From: Brassicibacter mesophilus | Lineage (GTDB): Bacteria > Bacillota > Clostridia > Tissierellales > Proteiniboraceae | Assembly (NCBI RefSeq): GCF_050433385.1 | Contig: NZ_JBNPXI010000002.1 | Coordinates: 62,001-126,000 of the forward strand | Direction: 5' to 3' | Length of the DNA: 64,000 nt | Shown: in pieces, positions 43,285 through 51,997 of the stretch | Position numbering within the stretch: position 1 is the stretch's first letter | Layout: each line of letters opens with the position of its first letter | Made by a program: the position numbers and the translations under genes | Notes under the pieces: model-generated | What the model was told of the DNA's origin: nothing | Database searches by the model: none | The model's input: the letters and a program-made list of their open reading frames with translations, nothing else

Positions 43285-43317
43285 TTAAGGTAGACTTTTT
43301 AAAAGAGTCTACCTTAA
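43285..43317. terminator. Perfect 12-bp hairpin after yhaM
   Basis: TTAAGGTAGACT (43285-43296) and AGTCTACCTTAA (43306-43317) are exact complements. No T run follows on the plus strand, so it may act as a processing or stability element rather than an efficient terminator. Confidence 0.6.
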
Positions 43318-43357
43318 AACACTTGTAAGAAGCTATGAAATAAGGGAGAAGATTGAA

Positions 43358-43825
43358 ATGATTAAAAAGTTAAATTTGAATGATACAGAAACAGTGAAAA
43401 GAGTATTAGAACTACAAATTGCTTCATATAAAGTGGAAGCCGATATTTTAGGTTTCTATGAAATTCCACCTTTAAAAGATACAATAGATAGTTTAAAAAA
43501 GTGTGATGAAATTTTCTATGGATATCATATAAGAGATGCTTTAGCAGGAATAATTTCGTATAAGACTATTAATGATACTTTAGATATACATAGGGTTGCA
43601 GTACATCCTAATTTTTTTAGAATAGGTGTTGGGGGAAAACTAGTTGATTATGTAGAAGGAAATGAGAGAGCTATAAATAGAATAATAGTATGTACTGGAA
43701 ATATGAATATTCCTGCTGTCAGTTTATACTTGAAAAAAGGATATAAAAAGATAAATGATATTGAAGTTAGTAAAGGTATATATTTAACACAGTTTGAAAA
43801 AATACTAAATTTTAAGGCAATATAA
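43358..43825 (+). CDS. GNAT family N-acetyltransferase
   Basis: A 155-residue acetyltransferase. IHRVAVHPNFFRIGVGGKLV contains motif A with the acetyl-CoA pyrophosphate loop (R-x2-G-x-G), and TGNMNIPAVSLYLKKGYKKI motif B. The N-terminal part, QIASYKVEADILGFYEIPPL, is seen in a subgroup of clostridial and bacillar GNATs. The substrate is unknown. The ATG follows AGGGAGA. It converges with the minus-strand ytrI/ytrH pair, leaving 9 bp between stop codons. Confidence 0.85.
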   Translation: MIKKLNLNDTETVKRVLELQIASYKVEADILGFYEIPPLKDTIDSLKKCDEIFYGYHIRDALAGIISYKTINDTLDIHRVAVHPNFFRIGVGGKLVDYVEGNERAINRIIVCTGNMNIPAVSLYLKKGYKKINDIEVSKGIYLTQFEKILNFKAI

Positions 43826-43834
43826 GGACAAAAA

Positions 43835-44302
43835 TCATTTAGTTAGTTCAGTTTCTATCCAAATCTTCAATATATCTGTCAAGATTATTTTAATTACTTT
43901 CAGACGATATTCCTTGTTCGATACTTTGAAAATTCTTTTATCAATAATTTCTTCTAATATGTCACTATCAATAGTATCTACTTCACGACCTAGTAATTTG
44001 TGATATTTATCTTCAACATATTTTTCGATTGTAATTTTATCTATGTCATCACCTTCATGCACTAATAGTATTTCGATGTCTTTAAGGATTAGCTTTTTGC
44101 TATTTATCGACTGCTCGAGTTTTTTTAATCTTTCATCTCTTTCTTCTATTGCAATGTTAAGCTTTTGTATTTCTTCATAGTACTTGTCAATTCTATAACT
44201 AACTAGTGCAATAATAATTGATGACCCGATTATAACCCCAATAATAATGCCTGCTATTATTGAAATAAAAAATTTTATCTTTACAGACTTTATTTTTCCC
44301 AT
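43835..44302 (-). CDS. YtrI-like sporulation membrane protein
   Basis: A 155-residue protein with one N-terminal membrane segment (FFISIIAGIIIGVIIGSSII, about 10-30) followed by a coiled coil (YEEIQKLNIAIEERDERLKK) and a helical C terminus. Its position downstream of, and overlapping by 13 nt, a YtrH gene identifies it as the YtrI-like partner. In Bacillus subtilis ytrH and ytrI are sigma-E genes needed for normal spores. Sequence support on its own is weak; the call rests mainly on topology and synteny. The ATG may instead be at 44320. Confidence 0.7.
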   Translation of the reverse strand: MGKIKSVKIKFFISIIAGIIIGVIIGSSIIIALVSYRIDKYYEEIQKLNIAIEERDERLKKLEQSINSKKLILKDIEILLVHEGDDIDKITIEKYVEDKYHKLLGREVDTIDSDILEEIIDKRIFKVSNKEYRLKVIKIILTDILKIWIETELTK

Positions 44303-44625
44303 AGTGTTCCACTCTTCCACAATAATTTAATAATCAAATAACCAAGATTTGCTCCTATAAGGGCAGATATAATATATGCTACTTGTTTTACTACAGATTT
44401 AATTTCTCCTTTCAATATTCCTTGTTCAATAATTTCAAAGGATGAAAAGGTTCCTCCAAGGCTAACAGCTACTGCCCAAACCTTAATTGAACTAGATATA
44501 TCAATCATGGTTTTAAGCGGAGGGTGATTGTTAATCAAAGCACCGATTCCTGCAAAAAAGCTGGCACCAACTATTACTCCCAATGCAATTAAAAACGTAT
44601 ATATTATATTATTAATAAATAACAT
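44290..44625 (-). CDS. ytrH: Sporulation membrane protein YtrH
   Basis: A 111-residue membrane protein with three hydrophobic helices: NIIYTFLIALGVIVGASFFA, GIGALINNHPPLKTMIDISS and SIKVWAVAVSLGGTFSSFEI, typical YtrH landmarks. In Bacillus it is made in the mother cell under sigma E and is required for proper spore envelope formation. The ATG at 44625 follows AAGGTGGT, so I prefer it to the in-frame start at 44664. It overlaps the YtrI-like gene. I could not find a convincing sigma-E promoter by eye. Confidence 0.85.
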   Translation of the reverse strand: MLFINNIIYTFLIALGVIVGASFFAGIGALINNHPPLKTMIDISSSIKVWAVAVSLGGTFSSFEIIEQGILKGEIKSVVKQVAYIISALIGANLGYLIIKLLWKSGTLWEK

Positions 44626-45083
44626 ATCTATAACCACCTTTGCACTTTTTACTAAAATATGCACACAAAATTAGTTTTATTTCAGTAAATCATACAAAAA
44701 GATGTGGTGTGAAAAATTATTAAGAGAGAATTACTCTTAATCTTTATATATTAAAAATGTATCTAAGGTTATTGTATGAAGAGGTTTAGATAAGATAGAT
44801 AACCTCTGAAGTGCAATTCAAACCGTACTATAAGTAAGCGCGCTTATTAAAATGGATAGTCTATTTTTATATCTATGTGAGATGGTAGAGTGCTAGTAGT
44901 TTTATAAGATTACGTTGTAAAACACGATATGGTATTATACAATGAAAATGAGATAAAGCGTATTATAATAATTTTTAGGAGTGAAGAAATGTATTTAACA
45001 AAAAGGACACAGAAGTAAGCCTTCTATACTTATTTGAGGTAGATATAATTATATAATATAAAAAAGTATAGGAGGCATTTGAT
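44626..45083. other. Intergenic stretch with a palindrome copy
   Basis: No gene. A partial dispersed palindrome is at 44818-44848. The tiny frame at 44989 after AGGAGTG (MYLTKRTQK) is too short to call. Confidence 0.45.
44818..44848. repeat. Dispersed palindromic repeat, partial
   Basis: CAAACCGTACTATAAGTAAG and CGCGCTT match the centre and right arm of the family (AACCGTACCATAAGTAGGCGCGG in the copy carrying the IS). The terminal T run is lost. Confidence 0.55.
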
Positions 45084-45706
45084 ATGAACAATAATGTTTT
45101 TGAAACTTGGATGAATGGTTATATTATAAAGGACTATATTACAAATAAAAATATTGAAGTTGGTGATTATACATATTATTCTGGATATTATCATGCTAGA
45201 CATTTTGAAGACTATTGTGTAAGGTATTTATCTCCAGATAGAGATGATGTCGACAAGCTTAAAATAGGTAAGTTTTGCTCTATAGGTTCAGGAGCCGTAT
45301 TTATTATGGCAGGAAATCAAGGTCATAGATATGATTGGATTACAAGCTATCCTTTTTATTATTCAACTATTAATGAGAATGCAAAAGATGGATATATACC
45401 AGTTGGAGACACTGTGATAGGAAATGATGTATGGATAGGAACCGAAGCAGTTATAATGCCTGGTGTAAAAATAGCGGATGGTGCTGTGATAGGAACAAGA
45501 GCACTAGTTACTAAAGACGTAGAACCATACACTATTGTTGGAGGAAACCCAGCTAAGCCCATAAAAAACGTTTTTCACAAGATGAAATTGGAATGTTGCT
45601 AGAAATCAAATGGTGGGATTTGCCTATTGAAGAGATCAAAAAAAGCATTCTACTTTTATGTAGTGGTAATGTAAGATTGTTGTATAAAGAATTTTTGAAC
45701 AAATAG
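45084..45706 (+). pseudogene. catB: CatB-type chloramphenicol O-acetyltransferase, one-base frameshift near the C terminus
   Basis: A left-handed beta-helix xenobiotic acetyltransferase: KNIEVGDYTYYSGYYHARHF, YLSPDRDDVDKLKIGKFCSI, FIMAGNQGHRYDW with the catalytic His, then VWIGTEAVIMPGVKIADGAV and VEPYTIVGGNPAKPI. These are hallmarks of CatB. After PIK the annotated frame ends quickly (NVFHKMKLECC), while the +1 frame gives the expected tail RFSQDEIGMLLEIKWWDLPI and KSILLLCSGNVRLLYKEF to 45706. One extra A in the A6 run near 45566 would restore a 207-residue CatB. The truncated 172-residue form keeps the active site but lacks the C-terminal helix. AGGAGG precedes the ATG. Confidence 0.82.
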
Positions 45707-45731
45707 TTATATTTAAGATAATGTAAGGATT

Positions 45732-45773
45732 AAAAGTCTTTCTTGCTTATGAAAAGAGCAGAAAGGCTTTTTA
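45732..45773 (+). terminator. Rho-independent terminator after catB
   Basis: AAAAGTCTTTCTTGCT pairs with AGCAGAAAGGCTTTTT around a short loop, ending in a T run. Confidence 0.75.
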
Positions 45774-45947
45774 TCAAAGAATATAAATAGGAGACTACTA
45801 TGTTATTATTACAATAATAATTCATAGTTCATATCTATTTGTTTGCTCAAATATGTATAATATAAGTATAATCTTATTTATATTATTATTGTATTGAGGA
45901 TAAGATATAGATTAATGTTGCTATTTTAAAGATTGAGGAGGTATAAA

Positions 45948-47750
45948 TTGATTGATTCGAAGAATGTATATCAAAGAAGAGTCGATTATTATGGGCGTTT
46001 GTTGGATAGGCTATCTAGAAAAATAAATTCTATTAGCAATCTTAGACTCCTAATTGTAGCTGCTATAATTGTTGCTTTTGTATTTACATATAAGTTAGAA
46101 AAAGATGTGATTTCCTGGAGCATATCTTTATTTGGAATTCTAATGTATATTTATCTAGCTAGCAAACATAGAAGGCTTAAGGAAGCATATAAATATATAA
46201 TTAACCTTAAGCAGGTAAATCATGAGTCAATCATGAGGATAGAAGGAAGATGGACTGAGTTTGATGATAATGGAGATGATTTTAAAGATGAAAATCATAA
46301 TTTTTCATATGACCTTGACCTTTTTGGACAGGGATCCTTATTTCAATGGATTAACTCAGGAAACACATATATGGGAAGAGCTAAGCTTGCGGATATTCTA
46401 ATCCATCATATTAGCAATAAAGATGCGATACTTAAAAGACAGCGAGCAATTAGTGAGTTATCAACTAAGAGATGGTGGAGACATAGGCTCCAGGTAGAAG
46501 GACGAATGATCGTAGAAAAGAACAGTGATATCGAGGTTTTGATAAACTGGGCAAAAAAGAGAAATCCCCTATATTCAAATTATTGGTTTATTATAACAAT
46601 TCGATTACTGCCTATTGTTACAGCCACTACTTTTTTGTTAGCCTATGTAGGGAATAGTATCCCCAATACTATTCCAATACTTCTAATTATATTTCAAGTT
46701 ATACTGCTTTTTATAAACATAAAAAAGCGGAATAAAGAATTTGCTTTAGTGTATAAATACTTCAATAGTATAAAGAGATATAGAAGAATATTAAGACATT
46801 TTGAAAAAACGAGCTTTCGTTCTGAATACCTTAGTGAATTAAAGAAAGGACTCAGCAACAATAAAGATTTATCAGCAATGAAACAACTGAAAATACTAGA
46901 GACATTAGTTGATAGGATTGGAAACCGAAATAACATGATATTTATCCCAATCAATGTTATTTCACTTTGGGATTATCAATGCTTAATTGACCTAGAACAC
47001 TGGAAAAGTGAATCTGGATTAATGATTGAAGAATGGTTGCAAAAAATAGGTGAAATTGAAGCATTGTCAAGCTTAGGGACTATAGCATATGATTATCCAG
47101 GTTGGGGAGTTCCTGAGATTACTGAGGAGCCCTTGATAATTCAAACTAGAAAAATAGGACATCCTTTACTTACAAATAGACAGGTATGTAATGATATAAA
47201 CATTCAAGCTCCTTATCGTGTACTATTAATTACTGGGTCAAACATGTCTGGAAAGAGCACATTTTTGAGGACGATTGGAATCAATTTAGTTCTTGCCTAT
47301 GCAGGAGCACCAGTCTGTGCAAGATACATGAAATGTTCTATTCTCAGTATTCATACGTGCATGAGAATAAGTGATAATCTCGATAAAGGGGTATCCTCTT
47401 TCTATGGAGAGTTATTGCGGATTAAAGAAATTATAGAGGCAACTAAGAAGGATGAACAAGTATTTTTCTTACTTGATGAAATATTTAAAGGGACAAATTC
47501 CTATGACAGACATATAGGTGCAAAAAAATTAATTAAGCAGTTAGAGCGTAATGGAGCCATAGGACTTGTATCAACTCACGACCTTGAATTAGGAATCTTA
47601 GAAAAGGAAAATCAAAAATCCATAAAAAACTACCATTTTCTAGAGTATTATAAGGAGGGGCAAATCTATTTTGATTACAAACTGCGAACAGGTATTTCTA
47701 CAACAAGGAACGCACTATATCTCATGAAGATGATAGGAATAGAAGAATAA
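45948..47750 (+). CDS. Membrane-associated MutS-like ATPase
   Basis: About 600 residues. The N-terminal third has two hydrophobic pairs (LRLLIVAAIIVAFVFTYKLE; ISWSISLFGILMYIYLAS) and another pair near 210-255, so it is membrane-bound. The C-terminal third is a MutS-type ABC ATPase: ITGSNMSGKSTFLRTIGINL (Walker A, about 427-446), then FFLLDEIFKGTNSYDR (Walker B, about 505) and LVSTHDLELG. MutS domain I for mismatch recognition is absent, as in the MutS-like family once misnamed mannonate oxidoreductase. Its function is unknown. The TTG at 45948 follows GAGGAGGT; the 45933 TTG would overlap that site. Confidence 0.85.
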   Translation: MIDSKNVYQRRVDYYGRLLDRLSRKINSISNLRLLIVAAIIVAFVFTYKLEKDVISWSISLFGILMYIYLASKHRRLKEAYKYIINLKQVNHESIMRIEGRWTEFDDNGDDFKDENHNFSYDLDLFGQGSLFQWINSGNTYMGRAKLADILIHHISNKDAILKRQRAISELSTKRWWRHRLQVEGRMIVEKNSDIEVLINWAKKRNPLYSNYWFIITIRLLPIVTATTFLLAYVGNSIPNTIPILLIIFQVILLFINIKKRNKEFALVYKYFNSIKRYRRILRHFEKTSFRSEYLSELKKGLSNNKDLSAMKQLKILETLVDRIGNRNNMIFIPINVISLWDYQCLIDLEHWKSESGLMIEEWLQKIGEIEALSSLGTIAYDYPGWGVPEITEEPLIIQTRKIGHPLLTNRQVCNDINIQAPYRVLLITGSNMSGKSTFLRTIGINLVLAYAGAPVCARYMKCSILSIHTCMRISDNLDKGVSSFYGELLRIKEIIEATKKDEQVFFLLDEIFKGTNSYDRHIGAKKLIKQLERNGAIGLVSTHDLELGILEKENQKSIKNYHFLEYYKEGQIYFDYKLRTGISTTRNALYLMKMIGIEE

Positions 47751-47843
47751 TAGTTTAATGAAAGTAGGTTAGTCCTAATTCAAGTTTTTTATTTTAATTC
47801 TATTACTAAATAACTATATTTATTTTTACGGGGGGGTATTTGC

Positions 47844-48824
47844 ATGAAAACTGTACAGAAGCCTTGGCTCAAGTTAAAGGAGACCATTGATCATGAGGAC
47901 TATTACTTAATTAATAAACTTCAAGACCAATGTGTTAATGAAGATCAGACGGCCCTAAAGCTCGAACTTGATTATAAACTGGGAGTGACTTCTGAAAGTA
48001 ACAAAATATCCAGTATTAAAAACATAAATGAATTTATGTATTTTGACGGGCAACATATTATTGGATATATTGGGATTTGTAGCTTTGGAGGAGGCGGGTC
48101 ACCCATAGAAGTAAATGGTATGGTGCATCCTCAGTACAGACAACAAGGCGTTTTTAAGACATTGTGGGAACTAGTTGAAGTAGAGTGGAAGCGGAGAAAT
48201 TCAGGCAGTATGCTTTTATTAAGTGACAGAAAATCAAGCTCAGGACAGAAATTTATCAGAGAAACTGGAGCACAGTACAAACAATCAGAATATGAAATGT
48301 ATCTAAAAGAAAATAGTCTGGAGCATCTTCAAAGACATTTACATGGAATAACTTTTAGGAAAGCTACAAATGCAGATGCAAGAGAGATTGCTCGACAGAA
48401 TGATATTTATTTTAATGATGATCTTAATGATTTCAAAAATACTCTGAATGATAATAAACCAGACACCATTCCACCTGAAGCGGAAAAGATCATACCTGAT
48501 GAAGATGTGATGTTACCAGAAGAGGAAGAAAAGAGAGGGATGACGATCTATCTTGCAGAAAAAGATCAGCGAATCATTGGAAAAGTTCATCTTCAACTAA
48601 TTTCTGGAATAGGTGGTATCTATGGATTAGGAGTATTACCTGAGTATCGCGGGCAAGGATACGGACGATCAATTCTAATAATGGCTATAGAAAAGCTAAA
48701 AGAAGCTAATGCAAGAGAGATTATGCTGCAGGTAGCTGCTAAAAATTCAAAAGCTCTTAATCTTTATAAGTCGTGCGGCTTCATGGAGACTTCAACAATG
48801 GATTATTATGAAATTAGAGCGTAG
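47844..48824 (+). CDS. Tandem-domain GNAT N-acetyltransferase
   Basis: A 326-residue protein with two GNAT domains. The first (about 10-155) has GMVHPQYRQQGVFKTLWELV; the second (about 165-326) has GIYGLGVLPEYRGQGYGRSI and VAAKNSKALNLYKSCGFMET. Both keep a recognisable acetyl-CoA loop, stronger in the second (R-G-Q-G-Y-G). Double-GNAT proteins include mycothiol synthase-like and drug-modifying enzymes; no specific substrate can be assigned. The ATG follows GGGGGGG. A terminator lies after the gene. Confidence 0.88.
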   Translation: MKTVQKPWLKLKETIDHEDYYLINKLQDQCVNEDQTALKLELDYKLGVTSESNKISSIKNINEFMYFDGQHIIGYIGICSFGGGGSPIEVNGMVHPQYRQQGVFKTLWELVEVEWKRRNSGSMLLLSDRKSSSGQKFIRETGAQYKQSEYEMYLKENSLEHLQRHLHGITFRKATNADAREIARQNDIYFNDDLNDFKNTLNDNKPDTIPPEAEKIIPDEDVMLPEEEEKRGMTIYLAEKDQRIIGKVHLQLISGIGGIYGLGVLPEYRGQGYGRSILIMAIEKLKEANAREIMLQVAAKNSKALNLYKSCGFMETSTMDYYEIRA

Positions 48825-48847
48825 GGTGCTGGAACACTTAGACTTAT

Positions 48848-48880
48848 GGGGTCAAAAGAGAGTATTTCTTTTGACCCTTT
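48848..48880 (+). terminator. Terminator-like hairpin
   Basis: GGGTCAAAAGAGA and TCTTTTGACCC form a 10-11 bp stem followed by TTTTG, 24 bp after the GNAT stop. Confidence 0.7.
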
Positions 48881-48887
48881 TGACATA

Positions 48888-48928
48888 AAAATCGTGGTTA
48901 TAAAAATACCGTGAACCATATTTTTTGT
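48888..48928. repeat. Dispersed palindromic repeat, diverged copy
   Basis: AAAAATCGTGGTTA, AATACCGTGAACCATA and TTTTTT follow the family's left arm and centre with several substitutions. Confidence 0.45.
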
Positions 48929-49002
48929 TAAATAATGATATTTAAAGATGATACACTTTAGTGAAAAATGCCTTTTTATGAGAGGATAACGAACAGATAA
49001 TA

Positions 49003-49065
49003 AATTGCTGTGAATTAAAGGAATTATAGAGAAAATATCAAATATAATTATAAATTACAGTGGAT
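49003..49065. repeat. 66-bp dispersed repeat, copy A
   Basis: AATTGCTGTGAATTAAAGGA, ATATCAAATATAATTATA and ACAGTGGAT match a second copy at 53440 at most positions. The ends (CTGTGAATT and AAATTACAG) are loosely inverted. It lies in a gene-free gap. Confidence 0.65.
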
Positions 49066-49301
49066 AAATGAAGACAAAATATTGATAGAATATATGGAAA
49101 TTATATTGTACCAATTTCCGCTCATATTTGTGCTGGTAAAAATAAAAAAAATATATATTTCTAATTTTTATTACAAGAATTAGAATTGTAAAGTTGTCTA
49201 CCAAAACTTAAGTACCGTTAAAATGGTATTTTGATGTAACTCAAAAACGCCATAACAAATATACGGTTGTGAGTTTATATTAAGAAAGGAGCTATGTTGT
49301 T

Positions 49302-49859
49302 ATGCTAGGGTTACCAAAAGGATCAGTAAGACTTGAAGCTTATGATTTTCAATGGATTTCAGCATATGAAAATGAGAAGTCCATTATTCATGACTATATT
49401 GGAGATTATATTATCGATATTCAACATGTAGGGAGTACGTCAATTACAGGACTGGTATCTAAGCCGATAATAGATATAGCTGTTGGCGTGGCATCACTTA
49501 GCGAAGGTCATAAGTGTGTTGAACCACTTGAACAAGTAGGATACGAATATAAAGGGCATGCTGGAGTCAGTGGCCGGCTTTTCTTTACTAAAGGTGATGA
49601 GAATAATAGGACTCATCATATACATATTGAGGAAGTAGGCAGTACCAATTGGTGGAATCACATACTATTTCGTGATTATTTAAGATTTCATGAGAATGAA
49701 AGGGATGAATATGCTGAATTAAAAAAGATTCTAGCACAGGAATATGCAAATGATAGAGAAACATATACTGCAAAAAAAGTTGATTTTATTTTAGATATTG
49801 TAGAAAGAGCTAAGGTGCAGTTTTTTATCAAAGAAGAGGGAAATGATAACAGCATCTAA
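49302..49859 (+). CDS. GrpB family protein (UPF0157)
   Basis: A 185-residue GrpB member: YIIDIQHVGSTSITGLVSKP and IIDIAVGVAS hold the signature, followed by THHIHIEEVGSTNWWNHILF and RDYLRFHENERDEYAELKK. It keeps the nucleotidyltransferase-like GST and KPIID motifs of its paralogue at 40823, but the sequence is otherwise well diverged. The role is unknown. The ATG is preceded by AAAGGAGC. It stands alone. Confidence 0.88.
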   Translation: MLGLPKGSVRLEAYDFQWISAYENEKSIIHDYIGDYIIDIQHVGSTSITGLVSKPIIDIAVGVASLSEGHKCVEPLEQVGYEYKGHAGVSGRLFFTKGDENNRTHHIHIEEVGSTNWWNHILFRDYLRFHENERDEYAELKKILAQEYANDRETYTAKKVDFILDIVERAKVQFFIKEEGNDNSI

Positions 49860-49963
49860 CTCAATATGTATCATTATTGTATTTTAAATCACAAAGCTCA
49901 AGCAGATAGATATTACAATAACTTCAAATTAGAAGATTTTTTATTGAGTAGGAATGAGTTGTC

Positions 49964-50194
49964 ATAAAATTTAGTGAAATATGTATAATTACTAAAAACA
50001 TAGTTTATTTAAAGAAATTTTATAAAGAGATACTACAGGTTAAAACTGAAAGCAAAGATGATTTTATAAGACTTTTAATAGATGAAGGGAATATTGATAT
50101 ATTTTTTATACAAGTTATGGAAGAGCTATCTCTGGGGAATATGTTTTATATGAGAGATGAAGGATATGTGATTGAAATTGAAATTCATGGTTAA
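49964..50194 (+). pseudogene. VOC-family protein, truncated and with an ATA start position
   Basis: A 76-codon frame encoding IKFSEICIITKNIVYLKKFY, KEILQVKTESKDDFIRLL and YMRDEGYVIEIEIHG resembles the N-terminal half of the VOC gene at 24468 (FSxxCIIT...FYxxxL). At the expected start is ATA, about 6 nt after AGGAATGAG. The second VOC module is missing. It is probably a relic of a bleomycin-resistance-type protein. Confidence 0.5.
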
Positions 50195-50272
50195 GATCAC
50201 CTATATGGGTTAAGTATTTACTTATCGTTGTTAACGATAGAAATATTGAATGGAATTTTTTGGAGGGTAACT

Positions 50273-50860
50273 ATGGATATTAACAAACAGGTAAACACGG
50301 CGGGGGCATTCATTCTATTTAATGATTTATTTGTTTTCATGGTAGGTCCAAATCAAGAAAATGATTTGTATGTAGTACGATTAGGTGGTCATAAGGAGAA
50401 TAATGAAACAGCAGTAGAATGTTTGAAAAGAGAAATAAACGAAGAGGCATCAATATCAGTTATTCCAGTAAATTCTCCAATCACATATTACGTAGAGTCA
50501 TGGAATGAAGAACCTTGCCTATTAAGTAAAAGTCTTAAAGGAGATTTATGCCCAATAATTATTAAAGGCAAAGAGAATGGTTCATTATCATTATTATATT
50601 TTGCATATTCAGATGAAGAACCAAAACCTGATTCTGAGACTCATGGTATTCTATTTTTAACATTAAAAGATATTGATTCGATTAGTAATGAAATGATAAC
50701 AATAGAAGACTTTCTGAAAAGTGGGGGCAAGGCTTTATTTCGAAAAGAATTAAGAAAAGATGTTACTTTAAAGCCAGGAGCACATTTAAGCTTCTTGTCA
50801 ATGTTATGCAAGAGACATCCTGATCTAGTAGATAATTTTATAAGAAAGCAGTTGAAATAA
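50273..50860 (+). CDS. NUDIX-domain protein
   Basis: A 195-residue protein. The Nudix box is LGGHKENNETAVECLKREIN then EEASI (about 39-63), matching GX5EX7REUXEEXGU except that the residue after the last EE pair is Ala rather than a hydrophobe-Gly pair. A long C-terminal region (FLSMLCKRHPDLVDNFIRKQ) is unlike small MutT proteins. The substrate is probably a nucleoside diphosphate derivative. The ATG at 50273 follows GGAGGGT, so I prefer it to 50228. Confidence 0.8.
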   Translation: MDINKQVNTAGAFILFNDLFVFMVGPNQENDLYVVRLGGHKENNETAVECLKREINEEASISVIPVNSPITYYVESWNEEPCLLSKSLKGDLCPIIIKGKENGSLSLLYFAYSDEEPKPDSETHGILFLTLKDIDSISNEMITIEDFLKSGGKALFRKELRKDVTLKPGAHLSFLSMLCKRHPDLVDNFIRKQLK

Positions 50861-50930
50861 AGGAAGTTATAATGGACTACACCTTATGCATAGTTACTTT
50901 TACAGAAATCATGAAAGGAAGTGAATCACT

Positions 50931-51962
50931 ATAAATAAAATCAATGAAATATTAAAAAAGAATAAAGTCAAAGGACTTAGTCTCAGTACAGTAAAAAACT
51001 TTGCGATTAATAATTCTTTTTGTTATGGAACCAAAGAAGGAATTACAAAGATTAGTAATAATACTATGTTTAGTGCTTGCTCTATTAGTAAACTTATAAC
51101 AAGTATATTAGTTTTAATGGCGAAGGATGAGGGACTATTGTTTCTTGATGACGATGTAAATAAACATCTTAAAAACTGGGAACTTAAATCAGATATTGAT
51201 GGAAAATTCGCAACAATAGAAGACTTATTAACTTATCAAAGTGGTATAGTTGATGATGAAGATTCTTATAATGTCTATGATCTGAAAACAGGGAAGCATA
51301 GTGTTTATGATTTAATTGACGGTAGAACAGGATATGTAAAAGAAAAAATAACAATAAAGCGGGAGCCAAAATCTAGTTTTGCATATTCAGATAGTAATTT
51401 TTTAATATTAGAAAAGTTACTTGAAGATTTATATAAAATGCCTTTTAGGAAATTAGTTAAGCAAAAGATATTTGATCCACTTGAAATGAGAAAAAGTAAG
51501 TATATTGATTACCATAAACTAGATAGTTTAGATGTAGCTTTTGGTCACGACAACAACGGCAATCAAGTTGAAAAACATAAAAATATATATCCTTATGATT
51601 CAGTAGCTGGATTATGGACTACGGCTTTAGATCTTAGTAAATTATTGGTAGAACTTTTAAAGGGATATAGAGAGGAAAAAAATAAATTGTTAAAAAGCAC
51701 AACATTAGAAGCTATGATGACAGCTCATGGATGCGTAGACTATGCGGGTTATGGAGTCTTTGTATATAAGCTAAGAGGAAAAAATGTATTCTATACTCAA
51801 GGTTGGGGAGTAGGATTCCAAAGTTATATGATGGGATTTCTTGATGATGGAGATGGTATAGTAATAATGATGAATCAAAATCCAGAAATGGAGCAGCTAG
51901 AGGGACCAATTGGAGATATAGTAAGAAATTTTATTGATGAAAAAATTTTTGTTAATAGCTAA
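50931..51962 (+). CDS. Serine hydrolase, beta-lactamase/penicillin-binding-protein-like
   Basis: About 343 residues. The S-x-x-K nucleophile motif is in MFSACSISKLITSILVLMAK, followed by DDDVNKHLKNWELKSDIDGK and ATIEDLLTYQSGIVDDED, all typical of the class-C-like hydrolase family. FAYSDSNFLILEKLLED is the region of the second catalytic Tyr. No signal peptide is visible, so it may be cytoplasmic. The frame is open upstream of the ATG at 51066 to an ATA at 50931, 9 nt after AAAGGAAG, and that stretch (NEILKKNKVKGLSLSTVKNF) is needed for the fold. An ATA start is therefore proposed. Confidence 0.75.
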   Translation: MNKINEILKKNKVKGLSLSTVKNFAINNSFCYGTKEGITKISNNTMFSACSISKLITSILVLMAKDEGLLFLDDDVNKHLKNWELKSDIDGKFATIEDLLTYQSGIVDDEDSYNVYDLKTGKHSVYDLIDGRTGYVKEKITIKREPKSSFAYSDSNFLILEKLLEDLYKMPFRKLVKQKIFDPLEMRKSKYIDYHKLDSLDVAFGHDNNGNQVEKHKNIYPYDSVAGLWTTALDLSKLLVELLKGYREEKNKLLKSTTLEAMMTAHGCVDYAGYGVFVYKLRGKNVFYTQGWGVGFQSYMMGFLDDGDGIVIMMNQNPEMEQLEGPIGDIVRNFIDEKIFVNS

Positions 51963-51997
51963 TAACTTAAAGTATGAAAAACAATTGTAGTAGGTAG

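Noticed and set aside
16137..50194. Possible integron cassette array
   Set aside because: Solitary same-strand genes recall cassettes, but no attC-type GTTRRRY/RYYYAAC pairs or integrase were seen, and many genes have their own promoters or terminators.
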